From Allomuricauda sp. (GTDB lineage: Bacteria; Bacteroidota; Bacteroidia; Flavobacteriales; Flavobacteriaceae), in NCBI RefSeq assembly GCF_002699205.1, contig NZ_PABT01000035.1, positions 124,001 to 188,000 of the forward strand: a stretch of 64,000 bases of DNA, given 5' to 3'. Below the pieces are notes generated by a model. It did not search any database. It had not been told where the DNA came from and saw only the letters and a program-made list of their open reading frames with translations. Numbering within the stretch: the stretch's first letter is position 1; the number at the start of each line of letters is the position of its first letter. This document shows positions 46,889 through 55,419 of this stretch, in pieces. Made by a program: the position numbers and the translations under genes.

Positions 46889-48034
46889 CTAATCATTGTA
46901 AAATTCTTCTCCAAAATCAAAGGAGAGCGAAAATCGCAATGTGTTCTCCAAAGGGTTTCTGACCTGTGAAGTTGAAAATAGATAGGAAAGGTCTATTTGC
47001 GCTGATTTGAATTTGAACCCTGCTCCCAGTGTAAAGTATTTTCTGGAGCCTTTTTCCTCACTTTCGTTAAAATAACCACTTCGCAACATAAAGGCTTCCA
47101 TAAACCGATATTCGGCTCCCAATGCCCAGGTCACTTCCTTTAGTTCTTCACTGAACCCATCGGGGGCATCTCCAAAAGACTCGAAAATTCCATTGAAGAA
47201 ACTAATGTTCTGGTATTCATCATTGTCGATGGAATCAATATCTCCATCCCCATCAAAATCCCTTGGTGTAGGGACCAATAGTTTATTGAACTCGGTATTA
47301 ATGGCCAAAACATTGTCTTGATCAAAAATAAAATCAAAACCTCCCCCAAATTTAAGGTTTGTGGGCAAAAAGTTTTCCTGCCCTCCTTCATCATACTGAA
47401 GGGAACCTCCTATGTTTGAGATGTTGAAACCGAATCTCCAACGACCATCATAATTACTGTAAGCGATTTCCGGAGATCTATAAAACCCTGCAATATCAAC
47501 GGCAAAGGCATTTGCAGCTTGCGAATCCTGACTACCATCCTGGAACCTTAGGTTGGAACTGATAAACCTACCTCCAACGGCCATGGAAAAGCTTTGGCTC
47601 AGTTTTAGTGAATAGGAACCATCCAAAGCAAACTCATTTGGTTTTACCAAGGTAGCATCTTGGTCTATGGTCTGTCTCAATTCAATTTCTCCCAACCCAA
47701 AGTAGCGAAGTCCGAATGCAAAAGCGCTTCGATCGTTCAATTTATTATAGTAATTGGCATTCAAAAGGGAAACATCGTTCACAATTGTTTCCAAATACGG
47801 GGTATAGCTCACCCCGACGCCTGATTTTTGTGTTGCAAAAGCATATTTAGCGGGGTTCCATTGTTGGGAATATGCATCAAAAGATGTTGCAACCCCCATA
47901 TCACCCATACCAGATGCCCTAGCATCTGCAGCTATGGTCAGAAATGGGACAGCTGTAGTGATTGCCCTTTCTTGTTGTGCACTCACCCATGGGGCTACAG
48001 CGAGCAACACTACCAATACGAGTAACTTTTTCAT
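46889..48034 (-). CDS. porV: Type IX secretion system outer-membrane protein PorV
   Basis: 381 residues. A signal peptide (MKKLLVLVVLLAVAPWVSAQ) is followed by the PorV pattern: ITTAVPFLTIAADARASGMGDMGVAT, NPAKYAFATQKSGVGVSYTPYL, a beta-barrel (FadL-like) body with DRSAFAFGLRYFGLGEIE and TWALGAEYRFMEAFMLRSGYF, and terminal strand NTLRFSLSFDFGEEF. PorV (LptO) is the outer-membrane shuttle that carries T9SS cargo from the SprA translocon to the PorU sortase. The plug-like segment DFDGDGDIDSIDNDE resembles a calcium loop. It is the first gene of the porV-cdd-pdhA-pdhC run. Confidence 0.95.
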   Translation of the reverse strand: MKKLLVLVVLLAVAPWVSAQQERAITTAVPFLTIAADARASGMGDMGVATSFDAYSQQWNPAKYAFATQKSGVGVSYTPYLETIVNDVSLLNANYYNKLNDRSAFAFGLRYFGLGEIELRQTIDQDATLVKPNEFALDGSYSLKLSQSFSMAVGGRFISSNLRFQDGSQDSQAANAFAVDIAGFYRSPEIAYSNYDGRWRFGFNISNIGGSLQYDEGGQENFLPTNLKFGGGFDFIFDQDNVLAINTEFNKLLVPTPRDFDGDGDIDSIDNDEYQNISFFNGIFESFGDAPDGFSEELKEVTWALGAEYRFMEAFMLRSGYFNESEEKGSRKYFTLGAGFKFKSAQIDLSYLFSTSQVRNPLENTLRFSLSFDFGEEFYND

Positions 48035-48073
48035 TCTAAGTTTTTAGCTTTAAGTAAAGTTCAAGGTCCAAAA

Positions 48074-48081
48074 CAAACTTA
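48074..48081 (-). promoter_or_regulatory. -7 box of porV
   Basis: TAAGTTTG on the minus strand, an exact TAnnTTTG match 39 nt before the porV ATG. Confidence 0.45.
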
Positions 48082-48410
48082 TTGGATTATTACATGTAAA
48101 CGTTCATTTCCATAAATTCTTGTAATTGTACCTGTATTTTTTAAAAGAATGGAATCAAAATGAAACTTAACAACAAAAATATGGTACGCTCAATTCGATA
48201 AAAACATAAGGCATCCATACTAATCCAGCACCTTTTCCGTTACTGAAGTGTAGCATGTGCCAAATGTTACATCGTCATAATTATTTGATGAGCACAAAAT
48301 ATAATGGCAAAAACATCGTTTTAATGCCATTGAAGGATTTTAAAAATCAAAACAAGTTGAAGTTACTGAGGGCATATAGCCCTGAGTTTTAAAGTACTCA
48401 AGCCCAAATT
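48082..48410. other. Gap between porV and gldJ; two small hairpins before gldJ
   Basis: This 329-nt stretch has no coding content and no visible remnant of porU. Near gldJ, agggc-atata-gccct (48369-48383) and tgagt-N8-actca (48383-48400) are adjacent stem-loops, 10-40 nt before the ATG; gggc (48370-48373) could instead pair with gccc (48402-48405), so alternative structures are possible. No convincing -7 box is seen for gldJ. Confidence 0.35.
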
Positions 48411-50063
48411 ATGAAAAAACACTTAATTAAAGTTGTACTTTCTTGCGCCGTAGTGATGGGAAGTTTTTCCAGTTGCAAAAACTCGTCCTCATCCAAAAAC
48501 GTCTCTAGAGCCACTGGTTGGAAAATTAATGCCAAAGAAGGGGGATTTCAATACAATTCGGACTTTAAGGAGCAAGAAACTCCTCCAGGAACAGTATTTA
48601 TAGAGGGTGGAACATTTACCAAAGGTAAGGTTCAGGATGATGTAATGTATGATTGGAACAATACCCCTACACAACAACATGTCCAGTCTTTTTACATGGA
48701 TGAAACGGAAGTAACCAACGTAATGTACTTGGAGTACTTGGATTACCTTAAGGAAGTTTATCCTCCGGAAAATCCAAATTACGCCAACATATATATAGGT
48801 GCCCTACCGGACACCTTGGTTTGGAGAAACCGTTTGGGCTTTAATGAAACCATGACCAACAATTACCTTAGACACCCCGCCTACGCAGAATATCCGGTTG
48901 TAGGGGTAAATTGGGTGCAAGCCACACAATATGCAGAATGGAGAACCGACAGGGTAAACGAGGTAATGCTTGAAAGAGAAGGATATTTGGCCGAAGATGC
49001 CAAATACAAAGTGTTGAATGGGGAAATCCAAGGTACTTTTAGCACTGAAGCATATCTTAACAATCCGGAATCCGTATATGGAGGACAAATCGATTCCTTA
49101 CAAGGAAAACAAAAGCGTGACTCCACCAATACTTTTGCCAAGAGAAGCAGTGGTATAATTATGCCGGCTTACAGACTACCGACCGAAACCGAATGGGAAT
49201 ATGCGGCCCAAGCACTTGTTGGCACAAGGGAATACAATAACTACAGAGGTAGAAAAAAATACCCTTGGGATGGTGATTACACTCGAAATGGACAACGCGT
49301 GGGACGAGGAGACCAATTGGCCAACTTTAAACAAGGTAAAGGTGATTACGGCGGTATCGCCGGATGGTCCGATGATGGTGCCGATATTACCGCTCAGGTC
49401 AAGTCTTACAAGCCCAACGATTTTGGACTTTATGACATGGCCGGAAACGTAAACGAATGGGTAGCCGATGTATACCGCCCCATTGTTGATGATGAAATAA
49501 GTGATTTCAACTACTATCGTGGAAATGTTTTCATGAAAAAAGCCATTGGCGAAGATGGAAAAGTTGAAATCTTAAAAGATGAAATTGTTTATGATACTTT
49601 ACCAAATGGTAAAATAGTGGCCATAAACCTTCCCGGAGAAATCAAAGAAGTTCCGGTTGGCGAAGAAGAAACCTACCTAAGAACCAATTTTGATAAAAGT
49701 GACAACAGAGGGTACAGGGACGGTGACCCAGGTTCTTCAAGATTCTTTAGCCGTTTCAGCGATGAGGAGGATGAACTAAAAATGTATGATTCCCCTGAAT
49801 TCAAAGCAGAACGTGACTCTACTGGTAAATTAATACGCAGATACGATACCTCCAACCACAGAACTTCCTTGATAAACGATGAAGTAAGGGTCTACAAAGG
49901 CGGTTCATGGAGAGACAGGGCATTTTGGTTAGATCCTGCACAACGTAGATATTTACCACAATATATGGCAACGGACGATATAGGCTTTAGATGTGCCATG
50001 TCCAGAGTTGGATCCAAATCCAAATCGAACAATAAAACGGTACGTCACAAAAAAGCGAGATAA
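48411..50063 (+). CDS. gldJ: Gliding motility lipoprotein GldJ
   Basis: 550 residues. Lipoprotein signal MKKHLIKVVLSCAVVMGSFSSC (lipobox C22), then a formylglycine-generating-enzyme-like sulfatase-modifying domain without the activity: GTVFIEGGTFTKG, FYMDETEVTN, YRLPTETEWEYAA, GLYDMAGNVNEWVADVY and the late VYKGGSWRDRAFWLDPAQRRYLPQY. GldJ organises the gliding motor and is needed for T9SS function in Flavobacterium. The C-terminal basic tail (KSKSNNKTVRHKKAR) is part of the family's essential end. Followed by a strong terminator and murF, as in relatives. Confidence 0.96.
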   Translation: MKKHLIKVVLSCAVVMGSFSSCKNSSSSKNVSRATGWKINAKEGGFQYNSDFKEQETPPGTVFIEGGTFTKGKVQDDVMYDWNNTPTQQHVQSFYMDETEVTNVMYLEYLDYLKEVYPPENPNYANIYIGALPDTLVWRNRLGFNETMTNNYLRHPAYAEYPVVGVNWVQATQYAEWRTDRVNEVMLEREGYLAEDAKYKVLNGEIQGTFSTEAYLNNPESVYGGQIDSLQGKQKRDSTNTFAKRSSGIIMPAYRLPTETEWEYAAQALVGTREYNNYRGRKKYPWDGDYTRNGQRVGRGDQLANFKQGKGDYGGIAGWSDDGADITAQVKSYKPNDFGLYDMAGNVNEWVADVYRPIVDDEISDFNYYRGNVFMKKAIGEDGKVEILKDEIVYDTLPNGKIVAINLPGEIKEVPVGEEETYLRTNFDKSDNRGYRDGDPGSSRFFSRFSDEEDELKMYDSPEFKAERDSTGKLIRRYDTSNHRTSLINDEVRVYKGGSWRDRAFWLDPAQRRYLPQYMATDDIGFRCAMSRVGSKSKSNNKTVRHKKAR

Positions 50064-50083
50064 AATAAAACTTCTTGAGTATT

Positions 50084-50119
50084 AAAAAAGCTCTGGCCAA
50101 AAGGTCGGAGCTTTTTTTT
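50084..50119 (+). terminator. Intrinsic terminator of gldJ
   Basis: AGCTC-T-GGCC loop AAAA GGTC-G-GAGCT (50089-50112) is followed by TTTTTTTT. Its tail runs into the candidate -7 box of murF. Confidence 0.88.
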
Positions 50120-50126
50120 ATCTTCG
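50119..50126 (+). promoter_or_regulatory. Candidate -7 box of murF
   Basis: TATCTTCG (7 of 8) ends 4 nt before the ATG and overlaps the end of the gldJ terminator tail. No -33 TTG exists, since that position is inside the hairpin. Confidence 0.35.
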
Positions 50127-50130
50127 ATTT

Positions 50131-51405
50131 ATGACAATAGAAGAATTACACGCCCTTTTTTTAGAGCATCCCACAATATCCACAGACACAAGGAAAATCA
50201 CCGAGAACTGTCTGTTTTTCGCCCTTAAAGGCCCTAATTTCAACGGAAATGTTTTTGCTTCAGAAGCTTTGAAAAATGGAGCAGCTTATGCAATAATAGA
50301 TGAGGAGCCCTCCCAGGCCTCCGATAAAATGATTTTGTTCCAGGATGTTTTAAAAACCTTGCAGGAATTGGCTACCTACCATAGAAACCATTGCAAAGCA
50401 AAAGTGGTATCCCTGACCGGAAGCAATGGCAAAACAACCACAAAGGAATTGATCAATGCAGTACTCTCCAAAAAATACAAAACCATAGCGACCCAAGGTA
50501 ACCTGAACAACCATATCGGGGTCCCCTTAACACTTTTATCCATTCAAAAAGATACTGAAATAGCCATTGTTGAAATGGGCGCCAACCACAAAAAGGAAAT
50601 AAAATCCCTGACCCATATTGCCCGGCCCGATTTTGGCTACATTACCAACTTTGGCAAAGCACATCTGGAAGGTTTTGGAGGGATTGATGGAGTAATCCAA
50701 GCGAAAAGCGAATTATACGATTATCTAACTTCCCATAACAAGTATGTTTTTTTTAATGCAGATGATGCTATCCAAAAAGAAAAATTGGCGGGTTACACTA
50801 AAAAAATCGGCTTTAGCACCAGTGACCACCAATACTACAATATCAAATTTCTCGGAGTCGCCCCTTATGTTTCCATAGAGGTCGAGGGAGTCCAAATCAA
50901 TACACAACTTGTGGGCAAGTACAATTTTCCCAATTGTTGCGCAGCTATTCTCATGGGCAAATATTTTAACGTCCCTTTGGAAGACATTAAAACTGCTATT
51001 GAAACCTATCAACCAAAGAACAATCGATCACAAATATTAGCAAAGAACGGTTTCAATATTATCCTTGATGCTTACAATGCCAACCCTACCAGCATGAAAG
51101 CTGCCTTGGAAAACTTCCATCTGATGGATGGCAGGCCAAAAACAATAATCATTGGCGATATGTTCGAACTTGGCAATACAGCGGCCAAAGAACACCAATA
51201 CATTGCCAATCTAATAGAGGAACTCAACTTCGACACTGTTTATCTAGTGGGGAAAAATTTCTTTGGAACCAAAACACCGTTCAGGAAGTTTGAATCCTTC
51301 GAGGATCTCAAAACCCATTTGGAACAACACCCTCTGGAAAAAGGAACACTGCTCATTAAAGGTTCCAGGGGAATGGCACTGGAACGAGTATTGGATATTT
51401 TATAA
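50131..51405 (+). CDS. murF: UDP-N-acetylmuramoyl-tripeptide-D-alanyl-D-alanine ligase (MurF)
   Basis: 424 residues, full length, adding D-Ala-D-Ala to the UDP-MurNAc tripeptide. The ATP loop is GSNGKTTTKE (95-104), with MGANHKKEIKSL, NFGKAHLEGFGG (Mg site) and the C-terminal DAYNANPTSMKAALENF and GDMFELG. The N-terminal ligand-binding half starts STDTRKITENCLFFALKG. It is transcribed directly after gldJ; whether it is read through or starts at the overlapping box is open. It is convergent with the tRNA-Val gene. Confidence 0.96.
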   Translation: MTIEELHALFLEHPTISTDTRKITENCLFFALKGPNFNGNVFASEALKNGAAYAIIDEEPSQASDKMILFQDVLKTLQELATYHRNHCKAKVVSLTGSNGKTTTKELINAVLSKKYKTIATQGNLNNHIGVPLTLLSIQKDTEIAIVEMGANHKKEIKSLTHIARPDFGYITNFGKAHLEGFGGIDGVIQAKSELYDYLTSHNKYVFFNADDAIQKEKLAGYTKKIGFSTSDHQYYNIKFLGVAPYVSIEVEGVQINTQLVGKYNFPNCCAAILMGKYFNVPLEDIKTAIETYQPKNNRSQILAKNGFNIILDAYNANPTSMKAALENFHLMDGRPKTIIIGDMFELGNTAAKEHQYIANLIEELNFDTVYLVGKNFFGTKTPFRKFESFEDLKTHLEQHPLEKGTLLIKGSRGMALERVLDIL

Positions 51406-51416
51406 AGAAAAGAAAG

Positions 51417-51491
51417 TGGGATATACTGGATTCGAACCAGTGACCTCTGCCCTGTCAAGGCAGCGCTCTAAACCAACTGAGCTAATATCCC
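51417..51491 (-). tRNA. tRNA-Val (anticodon GAC)
   Basis: 75-nt gene on the minus strand: acceptor GGGATAT/ATATCCC (51491-51485 with 51424-51418), D arm with AGCTCAGTTGG, anticodon stem CTGCC/GGCAG with loop TTGACAG giving GAC, T arm ACTGG-TTCGAAT-CCAGT, discriminator A. CCA is not encoded. It lies 28 nt downstream of queD on the same strand, so it may be processed from the queD transcript. Confidence 0.97.
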
Positions 51492-51519
51492 TTTTAAAAA
51501 CGGTTGCAAATATCGGAAA

Positions 51520-51933
51520 TTAATCCCAATCTCCATACTCCGCCGAGTTCTTTGATGTTTCGTGCAGGGTTATATGCAACAATTGCCCTTTTTTCAACTT
51601 GGGTTTTAATATATCATAAATCACTTTTACGAAATATTCGGTCGTAGGCAATAAATTCTCAAACTCGGGGCAGTCTTCGTTCAAATTCTTATGGTCAAAA
51701 CGCTCCTCCACCTCGTCCTTGATCAGTTTGCCCAAATCGGCAAGGTCCATCACAAAACCTGTATCGGGGTCAATCTCACCTTTGATCCTTACCTCCAGGT
51801 CAAAATTATGGCCGTGGAAACTGGGACTGTTGCATTTGCCAAAAACTTCGATATTTTTCTCCTTGCTCCATTTAGGATTATGGAGTCTATGTGCGGCATT
51901 AAAATGTGCTTTTCTACAAATCGTACCAATCAT
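51520..51933 (-). CDS. queD: 6-carboxytetrahydropterin synthase (QueD)
   Basis: 137 residues, full length. It makes 6-carboxy-tetrahydropterin for queuosine synthesis. Zinc ligands H15, H40 and H42 (AAHRLHN and FHGHNF), catalytic C34 in FGKCNSPSFHGH and the late HITLHETSKNSAEY are intact. An exact TAACTTTG box ends 4 nt before the ATG. No queC, queE or queF gene is nearby; tRNA-Val follows. Confidence 0.95.
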   Translation of the reverse strand: MIGTICRKAHFNAAHRLHNPKWSKEKNIEVFGKCNSPSFHGHNFDLEVRIKGEIDPDTGFVMDLADLGKLIKDEVEERFDHKNLNEDCPEFENLLPTTEYFVKVIYDILKPKLKKGQLLHITLHETSKNSAEYGDWD

Positions 51934-51937
51934 GCTG

Positions 51938-51945
51938 CAAAGTTA
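51938..51945 (-). promoter_or_regulatory. -7 box of queD
   Basis: TAACTTTG on the minus strand, exact TAnnTTTG, ends 4 nt before the ATG; a leaderless start is predicted. No TTG at -33. Confidence 0.5.
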
Positions 51946-52005
51946 AACGCTTTTTCTACAATCCATATTTCTGGATTCAAAAAATCCGTGCACAAGGCAG
52001 TATCC

Positions 52006-52026
52006 ATTTCAATTTCAAATTGAAAT
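52006..52026. repeat. Perfect 10-bp inverted repeat between queD and the UPF0173 gene
   Basis: ATTTCAATTT-C-AAATTGAAAT lies about 70 nt before both divergent genes. The symmetry suggests a regulator-binding site; A/T-rich palindromes also arise by chance. Confidence 0.4.
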
Positions 52027-52095
52027 TTCCAAGGGTTCTTGTTAACTTTATCCAGTAAGTCAAAAATATTTCAGAAATAAAAATTACATAATATT

Positions 52096-52779
52096 ATGAA
52101 GATTACTTTTTTGGGCCATGCCACTATGCTGGTTGAGATGAAAGGGAAGAAAATTTTGTTCGATCCGTTTATTTCTGGAAATGAAATGGCATCCAACATT
52201 GACATAAATGATTTGAAGGTTGATTACATTTTTTTGACCCATGGCCATCAAGACCATGTATTGGATGTCGAGACAATTGCAAAAAACAATCCGGAAGCAT
52301 TGCTGGTTTCCAATTTTGAAATAGTTACTTGGTTCGGAGAAAAAGGCATCAAGGGACACCCCATGAACCATGGAGGAAAATATATATTCGATTTTGGTAC
52401 GGCCAAATATGTAAACGCCATCCACTCAAGCACATTGCCAGATGGCAGTAATGGTGGCAACCCTGGAGGATTTGTTCTTTACAACGAATCAAATTCAATC
52501 TATATCGCTGGGGACACAGCCTTGACCAAGGACATGGAACTTATTCCCAAAACCTGCCCAAAATTGGATATTGCGGTTCTGCCCATTGGAGATAATTTTA
52601 CCATGGGATATGAGGATGCTGCAATTGCCAGTGATTTTATTAAATGTGACAAAATAATCGGGTGCCACTATGATACTTTCCCACCAATCAAAATGGACAA
52701 AACGAAGGCAATCAACTATTTTGAGGAAAAAGGAAAAAAATTGATGCTACCTGATATCGGAGAGTCCATTACAATATAG
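52096..52779 (+). CDS. UPF0173-family metal-dependent hydrolase
   Basis: 227 residues. A metallo-beta-lactamase fold with FLGHATMLVEMKGKKILFDPF and the zinc motif HGHQDH (H49, H51, D53, H54), LPIGDNFTMGYEDA and HYDTFP. The family (YtkL-like) is widespread in bacteria and archaea, and its substrate is unknown. It starts about 160 nt from queD, which is divergent, and ends in a large composite hairpin terminator. Confidence 0.92.
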   Translation: MKITFLGHATMLVEMKGKKILFDPFISGNEMASNIDINDLKVDYIFLTHGHQDHVLDVETIAKNNPEALLVSNFEIVTWFGEKGIKGHPMNHGGKYIFDFGTAKYVNAIHSSTLPDGSNGGNPGGFVLYNESNSIYIAGDTALTKDMELIPKTCPKLDIAVLPIGDNFTMGYEDAAIASDFIKCDKIIGCHYDTFPPIKMDKTKAINYFEEKGKKLMLPDIGESITI

Positions 52780-52786
52780 AAAACAA

Positions 52787-52872
52787 AAAAAAGCTGTCTA
52801 AAATATCGGTTTTCGTTAACCTGAACTTGTTTCAGAATGACGTATTTCAATACATTTTGGACAGCTTTTTTG
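52787..52872 (+). terminator. Composite terminator of the UPF0173 gene
   Basis: Outer arms AAAAAGCTGTC (52788-52798) and GACAGCTTTTT (52860-52870), extended by a further wobble pair and five A-T pairs, enclose about 49 nt and are followed by T's. The stem is much longer than usual and contains an internal stem-loop of its own. Confidence 0.8.
52821..52835. repeat. REP-like inverted motif ctgaacttgtttcag
   Basis: CTGAA-cttgt-TTCAG, within aacctgaacttgtttcagaa. It resembles the short intergenic repeat common in Flavobacteriales genomes (variants of ctgaacttgtttcag before or after genes). It is known to me from such genomes; copy number in this one cannot be seen from one window. Confidence 0.5.
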
Positions 52873-53113
52873 TTATAGGCACCAAGGGAATCTGAACCCC
52901 ATCCGACAATTCCTTTCTATTCAAACAAAAAGCGTAAAATGCGTTGGGATGACCGAACCAACAAAACTTCGGCATACAACCATATATATTGATAGGCATC
53001 GTCATCCAACATTATAAAAATAGTGTTTGGGGAACCTTTCAGAATTTTCTTTAGAATTATCCCAATGTTGGCACGAAACCATATCGGGTACCTTTACTTT
53101 GTTAATTTCAAAT

Positions 53114-55381
53114 TTATTTGAGCATAAAGGTTTTTGACAGCTGTGCATCGGAATTAGGTCCCACAAATACTTTGAACTCCCCGGGTTCTGAAACGAATTC
53201 CAATTGTCCATTATAAAATTTAAGATCATCCGGGGATAAGGTAATGGTCACCTCTTTGCTTTCCCCTTTCTTCAACATAACTTTGGCAAAGCCTTTCAAT
53301 TGACGTCCGGGGGGCGTAATACTTCTTACCATATCGCTTAAATACAGTTGAACCACCTCCTCACCATCAAACTTTCCAATGTTTGACACGGTGACCGTGG
53401 CCGATATGGAGTCGTTTGGACCAATTGTCTCCTTGTCCAATCTTAGGTTGGAATATTTGAATTCGGTATAGCTCAAACCATACCCAAAAGGTATTAAGGG
53501 TGTATTGGGTACATCCAAATAATTGGATTTGAACTTTTCAAACGTACCGTCCAAAGGCCCGGGCCTACCCGTAGTTTTAATACTGTGATAGATAGGTATT
53601 TGCCCAACATTTCGGGGCCATGTAGCAGTCAATTTTCCCGAAGGGTTATAATCTCCAAAAATCACATCTGCAATGGCATTTCCCGCTTCCACACCAGGGT
53701 GCCAAACTTGTAGAATAGCAACCGGCATATCAAATTCCTCAGGAATCGTCAGCGGTCTGCCACTCATCAAGACCAAAGCAACCGGTTTTCCAGAAGCTAC
53801 CAGTGCCCTTATAAGTTTCTTTTGACTTTCAGGAATAGAGATGTCGCTCCTACTGGAAGATTCCCCGCTCATTTCGGTGGCTTCTCCAACCACTGCTATG
53901 ACCACATCCGAGGTTTTGGCCAAATCAACAGCCTCTTCCAACATAGATTCTGGAGATCGCGAATCAATATCTATCCTTGTGCCAAAAACGTTTACTCGTT
54001 TCGCAAACTCCTCATCGTCCGTTATATTGGCTCCTTTTGCATACTCAATCCTAGCATTCGGCGCAACATTTTTCAGCCCTTCCAAAACGGTCACCGCCAA
54101 ACTCAGGTCTCCTGTGGGCGCCCATGTTCCCAACATATTTTCCCTACTATCGGCCAAAGGACCTATCAACGCGATTTTCTTGTTTTTTTGAATGGGCAAA
54201 ATCCCATTTTCATTTTTGAGCAACACAAAAGATCGGGTTGCAAGTTTTCTCGCAAGATTACGATGTTCCTTGGTCAGAATATCCCTCGCAGGTCGTTTAG
54301 TGTCCAAATATCTGTAAGGGTCATCAAAAAGGCCTGAGATATATTTAGCTTCCAAGACCCTTCGGCAAGCGTTTGTAATCTCTTCCTCCGTAACTTTTCC
54401 TTCCTCCAGTGATTTTTTCAAAGTGGTCAAAAAACCCTCACCCACCATATCCATATCCAATCCAGCTTTTAAAGCCAATGCCGAAACAGCTTGAAGGTCA
54501 CCTAACCCATGGGATATCATCTCATTAAGTGAGGTATAATCGGAAACCACAAAACCACCGAACCCCCATTGATTGCGCAAAAGCTCTGTCAACAACCATT
54601 TGTTTCCCGTTGCGGGAACGCCGTCCACATCATTAAAAGAGGTCATGACCGTAGCTGCCCCTGCATCAATGGCTGCTTTATAGGGTGGTAGATATTGGTT
54701 GTACATTTTTACTTTACTCATATCCACCGAATTATAGTCTCTACCAGCCTCAACTGCTCCATAAAGGGCAAAGTGTTTTACACAGGCCAACATGGTATGT
54801 TCGGCCGCCAAGTCGCCACCTTGATAACCTCGCACCATGGCTTCGGCGATTTTGGAACCTAAATAGGGATCTTCTCCAGCGCCCTCGGCAATACGCCCCC
54901 AACGTGGATCCCTGGCAATATCCACCATAGGAGAAAAATTCCAATTTATTCCATCGGCGGTGGCTTCTTTGGCTGCCATCTGAGCCGCCTTTTCTATCAA
55001 TTCCAAGTCCCAGCTCGATGCCAGGCCAAGGGGAATAGGGTATGTTGTCTTATATCCGTGGATAACATCCGAGCCAATAAGTAACGGAATCCCCAAACGA
55101 CTCTGTTTCACTGCTATTTCTTGGGCAACCCTGACTTTATCCGGACCAGCGACCCCAAATAGCCCACCAACTTTTCCTGCCTTGATCTTGGCCTCCACAT
55201 TTTCACTTACCACAGATCCGGTGGCCACTCCCCCTCCAGGAGTCAGCAGGTTCAATTGACCTATTTTTTCCTCAATGGTCATTTTTTGTAAGAGTTCCTC
55301 AATTTCAACAATTCGCTGCTGCGCACTCAAACCCGAAAAAAACAGGGTCAAAATGATAAAAACTAATTCTTTATGGTTCAC
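53114..55381 (-). CDS. GH3-family beta-glucosidase, exported
   Basis: 755 residues with GTG start and a signal peptide (MNHKELVFIILTLFFSGLSAQ). It has the GH3 N-terminal barrel (IPLLIGSDVIHGYKTTYPIPLGLASSWD, VKHFALYGA, GFVVSDYTSL with the nucleophile Asp), a second alpha/beta domain (LLKNENGILPI to YGLSYTEF) and a C-terminal fibronectin-like domain (NIGKFDGEEVVQLYLSD). BglX-like enzymes release glucose from the non-reducing end of beta-gluco-oligosaccharides. It is the last gene of the PUL, 38 nt after the esterase-like gene. In Bacteroides a GH3 of this type next to GH144 hydrolyses beta-1,2-linked oligosaccharides; the linkage here is inferred from that. Confidence 0.93.
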   Translation of the reverse strand: MNHKELVFIILTLFFSGLSAQQRIVEIEELLQKMTIEEKIGQLNLLTPGGGVATGSVVSENVEAKIKAGKVGGLFGVAGPDKVRVAQEIAVKQSRLGIPLLIGSDVIHGYKTTYPIPLGLASSWDLELIEKAAQMAAKEATADGINWNFSPMVDIARDPRWGRIAEGAGEDPYLGSKIAEAMVRGYQGGDLAAEHTMLACVKHFALYGAVEAGRDYNSVDMSKVKMYNQYLPPYKAAIDAGAATVMTSFNDVDGVPATGNKWLLTELLRNQWGFGGFVVSDYTSLNEMISHGLGDLQAVSALALKAGLDMDMVGEGFLTTLKKSLEEGKVTEEEITNACRRVLEAKYISGLFDDPYRYLDTKRPARDILTKEHRNLARKLATRSFVLLKNENGILPIQKNKKIALIGPLADSRENMLGTWAPTGDLSLAVTVLEGLKNVAPNARIEYAKGANITDDEEFAKRVNVFGTRIDIDSRSPESMLEEAVDLAKTSDVVIAVVGEATEMSGESSSRSDISIPESQKKLIRALVASGKPVALVLMSGRPLTIPEEFDMPVAILQVWHPGVEAGNAIADVIFGDYNPSGKLTATWPRNVGQIPIYHSIKTTGRPGPLDGTFEKFKSNYLDVPNTPLIPFGYGLSYTEFKYSNLRLDKETIGPNDSISATVTVSNIGKFDGEEVVQLYLSDMVRSITPPGRQLKGFAKVMLKKGESKEVTITLSPDDLKFYNGQLEFVSEPGEFKVFVGPNSDAQLSKTFMLK

Positions 55382-55419
55382 GGTAAGTTTGTTTTTGGAT
55401 TTAAAATTTTATAAGGATG

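Noticed and set aside
51263..51523. 86-codon frame over the murF end and tRNA-Val
   Set aside because: It covers a tRNA gene and the murF 3' end in another frame. The GYTGFEPVTSALSRQRS-type string is the well-known spurious translation of tRNA genes.
52880..52910. tRNA T-arm-like string near ggaatctgaacccc
   Set aside because: I looked for a tRNA remnant or attachment site in 52873-53113 but found no acceptor stem, anticodon arm, direct repeat or integrase. The resemblance is too short.
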